Positions 46,915 through 57,778 of a stretch of DNA of 64,000 nucleotides are shown here, piece by piece. Position 1 is the stretch's first letter, and each line of letters begins with the position of its first letter. The notes under the pieces are model-generated. The model ran no database searches, was not told the DNA's origin, and saw nothing but the letters and a program-made list of their open reading frames with translations. The position numbers were made by a program, and so were the translations under genes. Origin of the DNA: Streptomyces sp. MST-110588 (GTDB lineage Bacteria; Actinomycetota; Actinomycetes; Streptomycetales; Streptomycetaceae); the NCBI RefSeq assembly GCF_022695595.1, contig NZ_CP074380.1:2411501-2475500 (forward strand). Direction: 5' to 3'.

Positions 46915-47073
46915 CCGCCGGTCACACCCTGCCTTTACGCTGCTGCCCAGCAGGAGCGACGAGCAACACGCGACGAGCAGTACGCGATGAGCAGCACGCG
47001 ACCAGACGAGCCGGACGAGCGGTACGCGACCAGCGGTACGCAGCCGGCACACGGGGACACGCAGGGGCGGGCG

Positions 47074-47814
47074 ATGGATCAGACGCAGACCACCCAGGGC
47101 GGCACCGCCGCGGCCACGCCCGGCGCCCAGCGCCGGATCCTCGTCGTGGAGGACGACCCGACGATCGTGGACGCCATCGCGACCCGGCTGCGCGCCGAGG
47201 GGTTCCAGGTGCAGACGGCCACCGACGGGCCGGCGGCCGTGGACACCGCCGAGGCATGGCAGCCGGACCTGCTGGTGCTCGATGTGATGCTGCCGGGCTT
47301 CGACGGCCTGGAGGTGTGCCGCCGGGTCCAGGCCCGGCGCCCGGTGCCGGTGATGATGCTGACCGCGCGGGACGACGAGACGGACATGCTGGTCGGCCTG
47401 GGGGTGGGCGCGGACGACTACATGACCAAGCCGTTCTCCATGCGGGAGCTGGCGGCGCGGGTGCATGTGCTGCTGCGGCGGGTGGAGCGCGCGGCGCTGG
47501 CCGCCCATACGCCGCGCAGCGGCATCCTGCGCCTGGGCGAGCTGGAGATCGACCACGCGCAGCGCCGGGTGCGGGTGCGCGGGGAGGACGTCCATCTGAC
47601 GCCCACCGAGTTCGACCTGCTGGTGTGTCTGGCCAACACCCCGCGCGCGGTGCTCTCCCGTGAGCAGTTGCTGGCGGAGGTGTGGGACTGGGCGGATGCC
47701 TCGGGGACCCGTACGGTCGACAGCCACATCAAGGCGCTGCGCCGCAAGATCGGCGCCGAGCGCATCCGTACGGTGCACGGCGTCGGTTACGCGCTGGAGA
47801 CCCCGCCCGCATGA
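47074..47814 (+). CDS. OmpR-family response regulator
   Basis: A 246-residue regulator. Receiver: VVEDDPTIVDA, phosphoacceptor in LLVLDVMLPGFDG, LTARDDE, DYMTKPFSMREL. Winged helix: VHLTPTEFDLLVCLANTP and TVDSHIKALRRKIG. ATG at 47074 with GCAGGGG upstream; the frame opens at 46987 in a repeat-rich stretch (GACGAGCRGYACGC units, 46956-47041) that is probably leader. It overlaps the kinase start by four bases. Confidence 0.94.
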   Translation: MDQTQTTQGGTAAATPGAQRRILVVEDDPTIVDAIATRLRAEGFQVQTATDGPAAVDTAEAWQPDLLVLDVMLPGFDGLEVCRRVQARRPVPVMMLTARDDETDMLVGLGVGADDYMTKPFSMRELAARVHVLLRRVERAALAAHTPRSGILRLGELEIDHAQRRVRVRGEDVHLTPTEFDLLVCLANTPRAVLSREQLLAEVWDWADASGTRTVDSHIKALRRKIGAERIRTVHGVGYALETPPA

Positions 47815-48995
47815 CCTCCCGTACGACCCGCCGTACGGCCCGGGAAGGGGCGGCCCGGGGCGCGGCCCGCAGCGGGGCGTCCGCGCGCAGGTGGTGGGAG
47901 CGGGTCTGGGAGCGCGTATGGGAAGGGCTGCGCCCCCTGGATCCGTACCGCTCCGTGAAGGCGGCCCTGGGCGCGCTGGTCATCGTCTCGGTGATCATCA
48001 CCACTCTGCTGATCTTCGTCGCCATCCATTCGGCGACCGAGCTGCGCATCATCACCGTGTTCTCCGTCATCGCCTCGCTGCTGGTCACGCAGTTCGTCGC
48101 GCAGAGCCTGACGGCGCCGCTGGACGAGATGACGGATGTGACGCGGTCCATGGCCAACGGTGATTACACCCGGCGGGTGCGGGCCGAACGGCGGGACGAG
48201 TTCGGTGATCTGGCCGACGCTTTCAACCGCATGGCCGCCGATCTGGAGGCGGTGGACACTCACCGTAAGGAGCTGGTCGCCAACGTCTCGCACGAGCTGC
48301 GTACCCCGATCGCCGCGCTGCGCGCCGTACTGGAGAACGTCGTGGACGGCGTCTGCCGGCCCGATCCGGAGACGATGCGTACGGCGCTGAAGCAGACGGA
48401 GCGGCTGGGCCGGCTGGTGGAGCACCTTTTGGACCTCTCCCGTCTGGACAACGGGGTGGTGCCGCTGCACGCCCGCCGCTTCGAGGTCTGGCCGTATCTG
48501 TCGGGGGTGCTCAAAGAGGCCAACATGAGCCGTGGCGCGGCCACCCTCGCCGGCTCGGGGACGCACACCCGTACGGACGTCCACCTCCACCTCGACGTAT
48601 CGCCGCCCGAACTGACGGCGTACGCGGACGCCGAGCGGCTCCACCAGGTCGTGGCCAATCTGATCGACAACGCCATCAAGCACAGCCCCCGGCACGGCCG
48701 GGTCACGGTGCGGGCGCGGCGCGGCGCGGGGCCCGAGAGCCTGGAACTGGAGGTGCAGGACGAGGGGCCGGGGGTGCCCGAGTCCGAGCGCCACCGCGTT
48801 TTCGAGCGCTTCAACCGGGGTGGTCCGGGGCCCTCGGGGCCGGGTACGGACGGCGGTACGGGCCTGGGGCTGGCGATCGCCCGCTGGGCGGTGGATCTGC
48901 ACGGCGGACGTATAGGGGTGGCCGAATCCCCCGTGGCTGCCGCATCCGCGTCACCCTTCCGGGGATCGACTCCGCGCGAAGCTGACGATCGTTGA
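47811..48995 (+). CDS. Sensor histidine kinase, C-terminus out of frame
   Basis: About 394 residues as read. Two membrane segments lie close together (ALGALVIVSVIITTLLIFVAI, VFSVIASLLVTQFV), so there is little extracellular sensor. HAMP follows, then the His box VANVSHELRTPIAALRA, NLIDNAIKHSP, DEGPGVP and GGTGLGLAIARW. After GRIGVAESP the family usually ends RGCRIxVTLP. That ending is present one frame over and closes with TGA at 48983-48985. A sixth C in the run 48928-48932 would restore it. The gene partners the regulator upstream (ATGA overlap). Confidence 0.92.
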   Translation: MTSRTTRRTAREGAARGAARSGASARRWWERVWERVWEGLRPLDPYRSVKAALGALVIVSVIITTLLIFVAIHSATELRIITVFSVIASLLVTQFVAQSLTAPLDEMTDVTRSMANGDYTRRVRAERRDEFGDLADAFNRMAADLEAVDTHRKELVANVSHELRTPIAALRAVLENVVDGVCRPDPETMRTALKQTERLGRLVEHLLDLSRLDNGVVPLHARRFEVWPYLSGVLKEANMSRGAATLAGSGTHTRTDVHLHLDVSPPELTAYADAERLHQVVANLIDNAIKHSPRHGRVTVRARRGAGPESLELEVQDEGPGVPESERHRVFERFNRGGPGPSGPGTDGGTGLGLAIARWAVDLHGGRIGVAESPVAAASASPFRGSTPREADDR

Positions 48996-49224
48996 CGTAG
49001 GGTCGTTGGTGGAGACACTCATCCAGTCGGTGCCTCGGCGATGAGCCGTACCCGCAAGCAGGCAAACCAGGTGTGTTTCCCGCCAAGTCATGCCCGCAAA
49101 CCCGTAGCTGAATGTGACGTACGCGACGACTGACCCTCCCGGACTGCACCACGGCTTCCGAGAGGCGTAGCCTTTATTCCCGCTGTCCACCACCTTTAGG
49201 AAGCGGAAGAGGGCGGTTGCCGCC

Positions 49225-52200
49225 GTGTCGCCACAGTCCCCCAACAGCTCGAGCAACTCGACCGACCAAGAGGGGCAGGGAAAGAACCCTGCTGCCGCGT
49301 TCGGTCCAAATGAGTGGCTCGTCGACGAGATCTACCAGCAGTACCTCCAGGACCCGAACTCGGTAGACCGAGCCTGGTGGGACTTCTTCGCCGACTACAA
49401 GCCGGGAGCGGGCGCCACCGCCCCGTCCTCGGCCAGTGAAGGCAGCCCCGCCACTCAGGCCACCGGAACGGCCCCGGCCGCACCGGGTGCCGCCGCGCCG
49501 AGCGCGCCCGCGGCCCCCGCCGCGCAGCAGCCCGCGCCGCCGGCCGCCGAACCCGCCGCCGCACGGCCCGCCGCCCCGGCCCGGCCCGCCGCGAGCGCCC
49601 CGGCGCCCGCCCAGGCCGCCCCGGCCCAGGCCGCTCCCGCCAAGACCGCACCCGTGAAGACCGCTCAGCCCGCAGCCAAGAAGGACGACGTGAAGGCCGA
49701 CGAGGCACCCGCAGGCCCGGAACTGGTCACTCTCCGTGGCCCCTCCGCAGCCGTCGCGAAGAACATGAACGCCTCCCTGGAGCTGCCCACGGCCACGTCC
49801 GTGCGCGCGGTCCCGGTCAAGCTGCTCTTCGACAACCGCATCGTCATCAACAACCACCTCAAGCGCGCCCGGGGCGGGAAGGTCTCCTTCACCCACCTCA
49901 TCGGGTACGCGATGGTGCAGGCCCTCAAGGCCATGCCGTCGATGAACTACTCCTTCACGGAGAAGGACGGCAAGCCGACGCTGGTCAAGCCCGAGCACGT
50001 CAACCTCGGCCTGGCCATCGACCTGGTCAAGCCCAACGGGGACCGCCAGCTCGTCGTCGCCGCCATCAAGAAGGCCGAGACGCTCAGCTTCTTCGAGTTC
50101 TGGCAGGCGTACGAGGACATCGTCCGCCGGGCCCGCAACAACAAGCTGACGATGGAGGACTTCACCGGAGTCACCGCGTCGCTGACCAACCCGGGCGGCA
50201 TCGGCACCGTCCACTCCGTCCCCCGCCTGATGCCCGGCCAGGGCCTCATCATCGGCGTCGGCGCGATGGACTACCCGGCGGAGTTCCAGGGCACCTCCCA
50301 GGACACCCTGAACAAGCTGGGCATCTCCAAGGTCATGACGCTGACCAGCACGTACGACCACCGCGTGATCCAGGGCGCCGCCTCCGGCGAGTTCCTGCGC
50401 ATCATGAACCAGTTGCTGCTCGGCGAGAACGACTTCTTCGACGACATCTTCAAGTCGCTGCGCATCCCCTATGAGCCGGTGCGCTGGCTGCGCGACATCG
50501 ACGTCAGCCACGACGACGACGTCACCAAGGCGGCCCGGGTCTTCGACCTGATCCACGCCTACCGGGTGCGCGGCCACGTCATGGCCGACACCGACCCGCT
50601 GGAGTACGAGCAGCGCAAGCACCCCGACCTCGACATCATCGAGCACGGGCTGACGCTGTGGGACCTGGAGCGGGAGTTCGCGGTCGGCGGCTTCGCCGGC
50701 AAGTCGATGATGAAGCTGCGCGACATCCTGGGAGTGCTGCGCGACTCGTACTGCCGCACCACCGGCATCGAGTTCATGCACATCCAGGACCCCAAGCAGC
50801 GCAAGTGGATCCAGGACCGGGTCGAGCGCGGGCACTCCAAGCCCGAGCGCGAGGAGCAGCTCCGCATCCTGCGCCGTCTGAACTCCGCCGAGGCGTTCGA
50901 GACGTTCCTGCAGACCAAGTACGTCGGCCAGAAGCGCTTCTCGCTGGAGGGCGGCGAGTCCGTCATCCCGCTGCTGGACGCGGTCATCGACTCCGCGGCC
51001 GAGGCGCGCCTGGACGAGGTCGTCATCGGCATGGCCCACCGCGGCCGGCTGAACGTGCTCGCCAACATCGTCGGCAAGTCCTACGCGCAGATCTTCCGGG
51101 AGTTCGAGGGCAACCTCGACCCGAAGTCGATGCACGGCTCCGGCGACGTGAAGTACCACCTCGGCGCCGAGGGCACCTTCACCGGCCTGGACGGCGAGCA
51201 GATCAAGGTCTCGCTCACCGCCAACCCCTCCCACCTGGAGGCGGTCGACCCGGTCGTGGAGGGTGTGGCGCGCGCCAAGCAGGACATCATCGGCAAGGGC
51301 GGCACGGACTTCACCGTCCTGCCCGTCCAGCTCCACGGTGACGCGGCCTTCGCCGGCCAGGGTGTGGTCGCCGAGACGCTGAACATGTCCCAGCTCCGCG
51401 GCTACCGCACCGGCGGCACCGTGCACATCGTCATCAACAACCAGGTCGGCTTCACCGCCGCGCCGGAGTCGGCCCGCTCCTCCATGTACGCCACCGACGT
51501 GGCCCGCATGATCGAGGCGCCGATCTTCCACGTCAACGGTGACGACCCGGAGGCCGTGGTCCGCGTGGCCCGCCTGGCCTTCGAGTTCCGTCAGGCGTTC
51601 AACAAGGACGTCGTGATCGACCTGATCTGCTACCGGCGCCGCGGCCACAACGAGTCCGACAACCCGGGCTTCACCCAGCCGCTGATGTACGACCTGATCG
51701 ACAAGAAGCGCTCGGTGCGCAAGCTCTACACCGAGTCCCTCATCGGCCGGGGCGACATCACCCTGGAGGAGGCCGAGCAGGCGCTCCAGGACTTCCAGGG
51801 CCAACTGGAGAAGGTCTTCACCGAGGTCCGCGAGGCCACCACGGCCCCGGCCGCGCCCGAGGTCCCGCAGCCGCAGGCCGAGTTCCCGGTCCACGTGGAC
51901 ACCGCGGTCTCCCAGGAGGTCATCAAGCGGATCGCCGAGTCCCAGGTCAACATCCCCGAGCGGGTCACCGTCCACCCGCGCCTGCTGCCGCAGCTCCAGC
52001 GCCGCGCGGCCCAGGTCGAGGACGGCACGATCGACTGGGGCATGGGCGAGACCCTGGCCATCGGTTCGCTGCTGATGGAGGGCACCCCGGTCCGGCTCGC
52101 CGGCCAGGACTCCCGCCGCGGTACGTTCGGCCAGCGCCACGCGGTGCTGGTGGACCGGCGGACCGGCGAGGACTACACCCCGCTGCTCTACCTGTCCGAG

Positions 52201-53079
52201 GACCAGGCCCGCTTCAACGTCTACGACTCGCTGCTGAGCGAGTACGCGGCGATGGGCTTCGAGTACGGCTACTCCCTGGCCCGGCCGGAAGCGCTGGTCA
52301 TGTGGGAGGCGCAGTTCGGTGACTTCGTCAACGGCGCGCAGACGATCGTGGACGAGTTCATCTCCTCGGCCGAGCAGAAGTGGGGCCAGACCTCCGGCGT
52401 CACGCTGCTGCTGCCGCACGGCTACGAGGGCCAGGGCCCGGACCACTCCTCGGCCCGCATCGAGCGCTTCCTCCAGCTCTGCGCGCAGAACAACATGACG
52501 GTCGCGATGCCGACGCTCCCGTCGAACTACTTCCACCTGCTGCGCTGGCAGGTCCACAACCCGCACCACAAGCCGCTGGTCGTCTTCACCCCGAAGTCGA
52601 TGCTGCGTCTGAAGGCGGCGGCGTCCAAGACGGAAGAGTTCACCACGGGCGGCTTCCGTCCCGTCATCGGCGACGGCACGGTCGACGCCACCGCCGTCCG
52701 CAAGGTCATCTTCTGCTCCGGCAAGGTCTACTACGACCTGGAGGCGGAGCGGGCCAAGCGCGGCGCGAACGACACGGCGATCATCCGTATCGAGCGGCTG
52801 TACCCGCTGCCGGGCCGGGAGCTCCAGGCGGAGATCGCCAAGTTCCCCAACGCCGGGAAGTACCTGTGGGTCCAGGAGGAGCCGGCCAACCAGGGTGCCT
52901 GGCCGTTCCTCGGCCTGAACCTGATCGACCACCTGGACCTGGCGGTCGGTGCCGACATCCCGCACGGCGAGCGCCTGCGCCGCATCTCCCGGCCGCACTC
53001 CTCGTCCCCGGCCGTCGGCTCCGCCAAGCGCCACCAGGCCGAGCAGGCGCAGCTCGTCGCGGAAGCCTTCGACGCCTGA
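49225..53079 (+). CDS. kgd: Multifunctional 2-oxoglutarate decarboxylase / dehydrogenase E1-E2 fusion
   Basis: A 1284-residue enzyme of the TCA cycle. Residues 1-60 resemble the OdhA N-terminal motif ([20 protein letters not shown]). An Ala/Pro linker runs to about 165. The E2-type acyltransferase domain spans 175-420 ([35 protein letters not shown], with the usual actinobacterial change in HRxxDG). The ThDP-dependent E1 part has [29 protein letters not shown] and [14 protein letters not shown]...INNQVGF, and ends [15 protein letters not shown] at 49225 behind AGAGGGCGG. It lacks a lipoyl domain and so works with a shared dehydrogenase complex. Confidence 0.96.
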   Translation: MSPQSPNSSSNSTDQEGQGKNPAAAFGPNEWLVDEIYQQYLQDPNSVDRAWWDFFADYKPGAGATAPSSASEGSPATQATGTAPAAPGAAAPSAPAAPAAQQPAPPAAEPAAARPAAPARPAASAPAPAQAAPAQAAPAKTAPVKTAQPAAKKDDVKADEAPAGPELVTLRGPSAAVAKNMNASLELPTATSVRAVPVKLLFDNRIVINNHLKRARGGKVSFTHLIGYAMVQALKAMPSMNYSFTEKDGKPTLVKPEHVNLGLAIDLVKPNGDRQLVVAAIKKAETLSFFEFWQAYEDIVRRARNNKLTMEDFTGVTASLTNPGGIGTVHSVPRLMPGQGLIIGVGAMDYPAEFQGTSQDTLNKLGISKVMTLTSTYDHRVIQGAASGEFLRIMNQLLLGENDFFDDIFKSLRIPYEPVRWLRDIDVSHDDDVTKAARVFDLIHAYRVRGHVMADTDPLEYEQRKHPDLDIIEHGLTLWDLEREFAVGGFAGKSMMKLRDILGVLRDSYCRTTGIEFMHIQDPKQRKWIQDRVERGHSKPEREEQLRILRRLNSAEAFETFLQTKYVGQKRFSLEGGESVIPLLDAVIDSAAEARLDEVVIGMAHRGRLNVLANIVGKSYAQIFREFEGNLDPKSMHGSGDVKYHLGAEGTFTGLDGEQIKVSLTANPSHLEAVDPVVEGVARAKQDIIGKGGTDFTVLPVQLHGDAAFAGQGVVAETLNMSQLRGYRTGGTVHIVINNQVGFTAAPESARSSMYATDVARMIEAPIFHVNGDDPEAVVRVARLAFEFRQAFNKDVVIDLICYRRRGHNESDNPGFTQPLMYDLIDKKRSVRKLYTESLIGRGDITLEEAEQALQDFQGQLEKVFTEVREATTAPAAPEVPQPQAEFPVHVDTAVSQEVIKRIAESQVNIPERVTVHPRLLPQLQRRAAQVEDGTIDWGMGETLAIGSLLMEGTPVRLAGQDSRRGTFGQRHAVLVDRRTGEDYTPLLYLSEDQARFNVYDSLLSEYAAMGFEYGYSLARPEALVMWEAQFGDFVNGAQTIVDEFISSAEQKWGQTSGVTLLLPHGYEGQGPDHSSARIERFLQLCAQNNMTVAMPTLPSNYFHLLRWQVHNPHHKPLVVFTPKSMLRLKAAASKTEEFTTGGFRPVIGDGTVDATAVRKVIFCSGKVYYDLEAERAKRGANDTAIIRIERLYPLPGRELQAEIAKFPNAGKYLWVQEEPANQGAWPFLGLNLIDHLDLAVGADIPHGERLRRISRPHSSSPAVGSAKRHQAEQAQLVAEAFDA

Positions 53080-53134
53080 TCCGGCGCCGTGGGCCCGTCC
53101 CGCGTCACCTGTGACACGGGCGAGCGAACACATG

Positions 53135-53171
53135 GAAGGGCCCGCCCCGCATCGCGCGGGGCGGGCCCTTC
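53135..53171. terminator. Bidirectional terminator between kgd and small protein A
   Basis: Perfect 16-bp stem (GAAGGGCCCGCCCCGC and its complement) around ATCGC. It stands between two convergent genes and can serve both. Confidence 0.85.
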
Positions 53172-53184
53172 GCCGTACGTCCGC

Positions 53185-53415
53185 TCACCTCCCGACGTCC
53201 GGGCCCGGCCCGTCGTCGTAGTACGCCACCGGGGCGGCGTCGCCGTGGGCGCGCTCCTCCAGTACGGCCACCACCTCGGTGAGCACCGGATGCCCGACCC
53301 GCTGCCGCAGGCCGGCCAGGTCCGGGCGCCCGAAGTCGGGCAGCGCTTCCTCGCGGGGTGCCGCGTCCCGGCGCGCCTCGGTCACCGGCGCGCCGCCGGT
53401 CCCGGAGTCCGACAC
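53185..53415 (-). CDS. Small protein A, candidate cyclophane RiPP precursor
   Basis: A 76-residue protein from GTG at 53415 behind the strong site AGGAGGAGGAG. The first 22 residues are variable. Then LPDFGRPDLAGLRQ, GHPVLTEVVAVLEE and, near the end, VAYYDDGPGPD. It aligns with small protein B over 45 residues. It has no signal peptide, no membrane segment and no Cys. The Y-x-D at 66-68 could be a three-residue cyclophane site. It lies 38 bases after the STAND gene in the same operon. Leader-plus-core size suits a RiPP precursor. The function is inferred from context. Confidence 0.7.
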   Translation of the reverse strand: MSDSGTGGAPVTEARRDAAPREEALPDFGRPDLAGLRQRVGHPVLTEVVAVLEERAHGDAAPVAYYDDGPGPDVGR

Positions 53416-53453
53416 GGTTCTCCTCCTCCTTCCGGGAGCCCTCCCCGCCGCCT

Positions 53454-56453
53454 CTACACGGGCTGTGGTTCGAAGTCCCAGTACGGGCGCCTGCGGCGCC
53501 GGGCGGACAGGGTGTGGGGGTGTTCGGGGCCCAGCGTCTCGGTGAGCTGCTGGACGGCTTCCTGCTCCAGCTTCGCCGCCTCCTGCCCGCGCCGCAGCGC
53601 GCGCAGGTCCTCGGCCAGTCCGGTCTTGGCCGACAGGGTCAGCGGATGGGTCTCCCCCAGGACGGTCTTGGCCCGCTCCATGGTGTCCCGGCTCAGCTCG
53701 ACGGCGCCCTCCTCGTCATCCGCCCGGTTGCGCGCCCCGCTGGCGTTCAGCGCACAGCCCAGCGTCCAGGGATGGTCCGGGCCCACCGCCCGCCGCATCC
53801 CGCTCAGCGCCCGCTCGGCGATGTCCAGCGCCTCGGACACCTCGCCGAACTCCCCGCGTACCAGACCGGTGTTGCCCAAGGTACCCACGGTGTACGGATG
53901 GTCCTCGCCGGCCAGCGTCCGGTAGCGCTCGGCCACTTCCTCGGCCAGCTCGCGGGCGTGCCCGAGGTCGCCGTGCTCACGCAGGAACGTGGCGTAGTCC
54001 GCCCGCACCATCAGCGTCTCCGGATGCCGCGGCCCCTGCACCCGCTGGGAGCGCTCCATGACGTCGGCCATCAGGGAGTCCGCGTGGGACAGGTCGCCCG
54101 CGCGGCGCAGGCACAGCGCCAGGTTGTGGTCGGCGCGCAGTGTCTGCGGGTTGTGCGGGCCCATCACCTGGTGGTGCAGGCGGGCGTTGAGGTCCTGGCG
54201 GGAGGCGGCGTCGCGGTAGTGCCCGAGCAGGCGCAGCATCCGGGCGTAGGACGTGCCGGCGTTGAGGGTGAGGTGGTGGCGGGCACGCAGTTCCCGCTCC
54301 CTGATGGCCAGTACCTCACGGTAGGTGACCAGCGCCTCTTCGTACCGGCCGAGCATGCCCAGCGCCGCGCCGCGGTTGACCCGGCAGGAGAGCGTACGCG
54401 GCGCCTCGGCGCCCAGCAGCTCGACGTACGCCCGCCAGACCGTGTCGAAGAGCGCGAACGCCTCCTCGTACGAGCCCAGGGCCATCAGCGTGCCCGCCAG
54501 GCCGTCCTGGGCCCGCAGCAGGTCGGCGTCGATCGCCTCCCGCTCGGCCGAGAGCTGGTCCACGATCGCGCTGCCGACCGCCTCCGCCTCGCGGTAACGC
54601 CCCAGCCAGCGCAGCATGTTGGCGTGCTGGTGGGTGAGGATGAGCATGGTGCGCTGAGTCGGCCTGATACGCGTACGCCATCGGGAGAGGAACTGCTCGC
54701 ACAGTTTCAGTCCGATGCGGTACTCACCTCGGACCCGCAGGTACTCGATGCAGTTCAGCAGCATCTCCTGGACGGACTGCTCGGGGCTGTCCAGGACACC
54801 GGCCGGCTCCAGGTGCGGGATCAGCTCGGCGTAGCGCTCCCAGTAGCGGGTGTCGGAGGGGACCTGCGGATCGGCGGAGACCAGCACCCGGCAGGCCGTC
54901 GCCGACATCCGGTCCCGCTCGTCCTCGGACATGTCGCTGCGCAGGAAGCGGTGGTAGAGCCGGTGCATCTGCGCCGTCTCCACCGCCGGGTCGAAGGTCT
55001 GCGACACCTGGTAGTCCAGCCGTACGGCGGTGGACTCGGTCAGCCGGCGCAGCGCGGTGTTCCAACTGATCGGCTCGGCCGCCAAGTCGGCCAGGTGTTC
55101 GGGAAGGTCGCCGCGGCGGGCCTTGGCGAGCATCGGTACGGGAATGGCCTCGGGCGCGAAGAACGCAAACAGCTTCAGCAGCTCCACCGCCGCGGGACTG
55201 CGCTCCCGCAGCGTGTTGAGCGTTATGGCCCAGCTCGTCTGGAAGGCCATCGGATAGTCGGAGGAGATCCGGATGCCGACCAGGCTCGGTTCGCCCCGGC
55301 GGATCAGCTCGATGTACTCCTTGGGCGACATGGGGTTGGCGTCCAGCCAGGCCGCGGTCTGCGCCAGCAGCAGCGGCAGGTCCTGTACGGCCTCGGCGAG
55401 CAGGTCCGCCTCCATGGGCGTCAGTCGCGGGGCGCGCCGCCGCGCGTAGGCGACGCTCTCCGTACGGGTGAAGGGCAGCACCTCGATCTCCTGGGCGCTG
55501 CCGGAGCCGGACCAGTCGCGGGTCAGCGTGGTGATCAGGACGTGGCCGCGGCCGTCGGGCACCAGGTCCTCGATCTGCTCCATGTCGTCCGCGCTGTCGA
55601 ACACCAGCAGCCAGCGGCGGTACGGGCGGCCGATCCGCAGCGCCTCGTGGACGGCCCGGATACGGTCGCCCAGCTCCTGGCCGACCGGCAGGTTCAGCCG
55701 GGTGGCCAGCTCGGCGAGCTGCTCCCGGGCAGCCCCCCGGTTGGTGGCGCTGATCCACCACACCACGTCGTAGTCGTTGCCGAACCGGTGCGCGTACTCG
55801 GCCGCGATCTGGCTCTTGCCGACACCCGAGATGCCGTACAGGGCGATACGGGTCTCCAGCGGCGGGCCCGAGCCCAGCCCGCCGGCCAGCTTCCCGTGCA
55901 GATCCTCCAGCACGTTGTCGCGGCCGGTGAAACGGTTGTTGCGGCGTGGGATGTTCCACACCTCGGGAGGGTCGTTGGGGAAGCGCGGGGCGTTGGTGAC
56001 CGCGTCCTCCGCGCGCCGCCGGCCCGGGTCGACGCCCAGGCGGTGCAGGACGCGGCGGTTGGCCTCGACCGCGTCCAGGTCGCGCAGGTCGGCGGGGCGC
56101 AGGATGGAAGCGGTGCTCGGCAGCCGCTGGGTGGCCACGCTCACCGCCGCGAAACGCTCGACGTGCGGCGCCACGACCTCCTGGAGGGCGGCCGTCCACT
56201 CCTCGTGGGTCTTGGGGCCCAGCCGGAAGTACCAGTCGTCCAGGACCATCAGGAGGCGGCCCTCGGCGGCCAGCAGGCCGGCCAGTTCCTCGGTGAGCGG
56301 GCTGTTCGCGGACGGGTCCCAGCGCAGCATGGTGGTGCCGTGCCCCAGTTGCTCCAACTGGTGGGAGATCCACGCGGCCCATGGCCGGTTGAAGCCCGCG
56401 TAGCTGATCGTGATGTGCTCGTTGGAGCCGGTGGTGGTGGGCTGATCGACCAT
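53454..56453 (-). CDS. TIR-like / NB-ARC / TPR STAND protein (FxSxx-system TPR type)
   Basis: A 999-residue signalling protein. Residues 10-140 are a TIR-like domain (ITISYAGFNRPWAAWISHQL, RLLMVLDDWYF). NB-ARC ATPase: FTGRDNVLEDLH near 175, Walker A LYGISGVGKSQIA at 206-216, Walker B WLLVFDSADD near 285, VLITTLTRDW and DLPLLLAQTAAWL. From about 500 to the end are TPR repeats (GRYREAEAVGSAIVDQL, LGMLGRYEEALVTYREVLAI). ATG at 56453 behind GGGAG. Such proteins accompany FxsB maturases in actinobacteria. It sits between the maturase and small protein A and probably acts as a sensor or switch. Confidence 0.9.
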   Translation of the reverse strand: MVDQPTTTGSNEHITISYAGFNRPWAAWISHQLEQLGHGTTMLRWDPSANSPLTEELAGLLAAEGRLLMVLDDWYFRLGPKTHEEWTAALQEVVAPHVERFAAVSVATQRLPSTASILRPADLRDLDAVEANRRVLHRLGVDPGRRRAEDAVTNAPRFPNDPPEVWNIPRRNNRFTGRDNVLEDLHGKLAGGLGSGPPLETRIALYGISGVGKSQIAAEYAHRFGNDYDVVWWISATNRGAAREQLAELATRLNLPVGQELGDRIRAVHEALRIGRPYRRWLLVFDSADDMEQIEDLVPDGRGHVLITTLTRDWSGSGSAQEIEVLPFTRTESVAYARRRAPRLTPMEADLLAEAVQDLPLLLAQTAAWLDANPMSPKEYIELIRRGEPSLVGIRISSDYPMAFQTSWAITLNTLRERSPAAVELLKLFAFFAPEAIPVPMLAKARRGDLPEHLADLAAEPISWNTALRRLTESTAVRLDYQVSQTFDPAVETAQMHRLYHRFLRSDMSEDERDRMSATACRVLVSADPQVPSDTRYWERYAELIPHLEPAGVLDSPEQSVQEMLLNCIEYLRVRGEYRIGLKLCEQFLSRWRTRIRPTQRTMLILTHQHANMLRWLGRYREAEAVGSAIVDQLSAEREAIDADLLRAQDGLAGTLMALGSYEEAFALFDTVWRAYVELLGAEAPRTLSCRVNRGAALGMLGRYEEALVTYREVLAIRERELRARHHLTLNAGTSYARMLRLLGHYRDAASRQDLNARLHHQVMGPHNPQTLRADHNLALCLRRAGDLSHADSLMADVMERSQRVQGPRHPETLMVRADYATFLREHGDLGHARELAEEVAERYRTLAGEDHPYTVGTLGNTGLVRGEFGEVSEALDIAERALSGMRRAVGPDHPWTLGCALNASGARNRADDEEGAVELSRDTMERAKTVLGETHPLTLSAKTGLAEDLRALRRGQEAAKLEQEAVQQLTETLGPEHPHTLSARRRRRPYWDFEPQPV

Positions 56454-56617
56454 GCGACCGTCTCCCTGGGATGCGGTGGTCCAAGCGTGCGTGAGCTGGC
56501 TGCTCGGCACGATAGCCCAAGTGTCCCCCCATATGGCGACAGTGCGTCAGGTCATGTTGCGTGCCGGGTAGTTGAACACGCCGACCGCCGGTGCAGCCGG
56601 CCGGGCGGGCGCGCCGG

Positions 56618-57778
56618 TCAGCGGGGTGCGCCGGCGACCGCCGCGCTGAGGCGGCCGGCGATGTGCCGGATCAGCCTTTCGAGATCGGCGCAGTACACGG
56701 ACGGATTACGGAAACCGCTGCCGTCGGCCCGGTAGCGGTGCGCGTAGTTGCCGCCGCCGCAGACCTCCATCAGCGCGCAGCCGCGGCACTGCGCGCCCAG
56801 GCTGAGCGCCCCCTGCTGGCGGGCGGCCATGCCGGGGTGGTCCAGCGCCTCGTCGAAGGTGTTGCGGAAGACGTCCAGGCCGGTCGCGGCGGCTCCGTCG
56901 TACGTGGACTTCAGGGAGTCCACCTGTTCGATGGCGCCGTCGGTGTCCACGACGAGGGCGACGACGGGCGAGAGGCCGACCGCTTCGCTGCTGCTCGGCC
57001 GGCCCAGCAGCAGGCCGATGATCTCCGTGAAGCCGCGGACCCGGGGGGCGCCGGGGGGCTCCTCCCACCACAGGTCGAAGACGGTGCACAGCCAGTCCCC
57101 GTACGGAGTGGGGCCGGGGGCGCCCGGGGGTGCCGGGGGCGGGCTGGACCAGTTGGCGTGCGGGAGGAGGAAGTCGAGCATCGGGGGGTTCAGGGCCCGC
57201 AGCGAGTGGTAGACCTCGGCCGGGTCGGAGGTGATGTCGATGGTGCACAGGACGCCCGCGAAGACTTCGGGGCGCCGGGCGAGCAGCCGCGCGGCGCGGG
57301 AGACATCGGGCCAGGAGGGGCGCCCGGCGTGGTCGACCCGGCGGCGGTTGAGTACGGGCGTGCCGCCGTCCAGGCTCAGACCGACCCGGAATCCCGCGTC
57401 GGCCAGGGTGTCCAGCACGGGGTCCGTCAGGAGGGTGCCGTTGGTCTGCACGCCGAAGGCGGCGGCGCACCCCTCGGGGAGTACGGCGCGGACCGCCGCC
57501 GCCTGCTCCAGGAGCGGGCCCGGGCCGGTGAGCAGGGGCTCGCCCCCGTGCAGGTCGACGCGGATGCCGGCGAGCCGGTGGGCGCGGACGTGCTCAGCGA
57601 TGCGCAGGGCGGTCCGCCGCATCGTGGCGGGGGCCACCCGGCGCGGCCGGTCGCGCCAACTGGCGTCCGGGCTCTGGTAGATGTAGCAGTAGGTACAGGC
57701 CAGGTTGCACCGGCTGTGCACCTTCAGGACGAACTGCCGGAAGGGCACCCGGATCGTCCGGTCGGTCTCGCACTCCAC
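56618..57778 (-). CDS. FxsB-like radical SAM/SPASM peptide maturase
   Basis: A 386-residue radical SAM enzyme. The cluster motif is SRCNLACTYCYIYQSP, with Cys at 24, 28 and 31. Then VDLHGGEPLL (SAM-binding GGEP), GVQTNGTLL and VGLSLDGG. The C-terminal SPASM Cys set is CRGCALMEVCGGG followed by a Cys in NPSVYCADLE. FxsB-type enzymes join an aromatic ring to a nearby beta-carbon, forming cyclophanes in short RiPP precursors. GTG at 57778 with GGGAG upstream. Small proteins A and B flank it and the STAND gene. The family assignment is firm; substrate assignment is inference. Confidence 0.88.
   Translation of the reverse strand: MECETDRTIRVPFRQFVLKVHSRCNLACTYCYIYQSPDASWRDRPRRVAPATMRRTALRIAEHVRAHRLAGIRVDLHGGEPLLTGPGPLLEQAAAVRAVLPEGCAAAFGVQTNGTLLTDPVLDTLADAGFRVGLSLDGGTPVLNRRRVDHAGRPSWPDVSRAARLLARRPEVFAGVLCTIDITSDPAEVYHSLRALNPPMLDFLLPHANWSSPPPAPPGAPGPTPYGDWLCTVFDLWWEEPPGAPRVRGFTEIIGLLLGRPSSSEAVGLSPVVALVVDTDGAIEQVDSLKSTYDGAAATGLDVFRNTFDEALDHPGMAARQQGALSLGAQCRGCALMEVCGGGNYAHRYRADGSGFRNPSVYCADLERLIRHIAGRLSAAVAGAPR

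Noticed and set aside
49174..53133. A 1319-codon open frame on the minus strand opposite kgd, and similar long frames opposite rho, lon, the STAND gene and the vWA-like gene
   Set aside because: They are antisense shadows caused by high third-position GC. Their translations are Arg/Val/Gly-rich without motifs, while the opposite strand holds clear families.
53185..53415. Small protein A as a standard FxSxx-COOH precursor
   Set aside because: The C-terminus ends PGPDVGR, with no FxSxx. It is therefore described as a possible YxD-type precursor instead.
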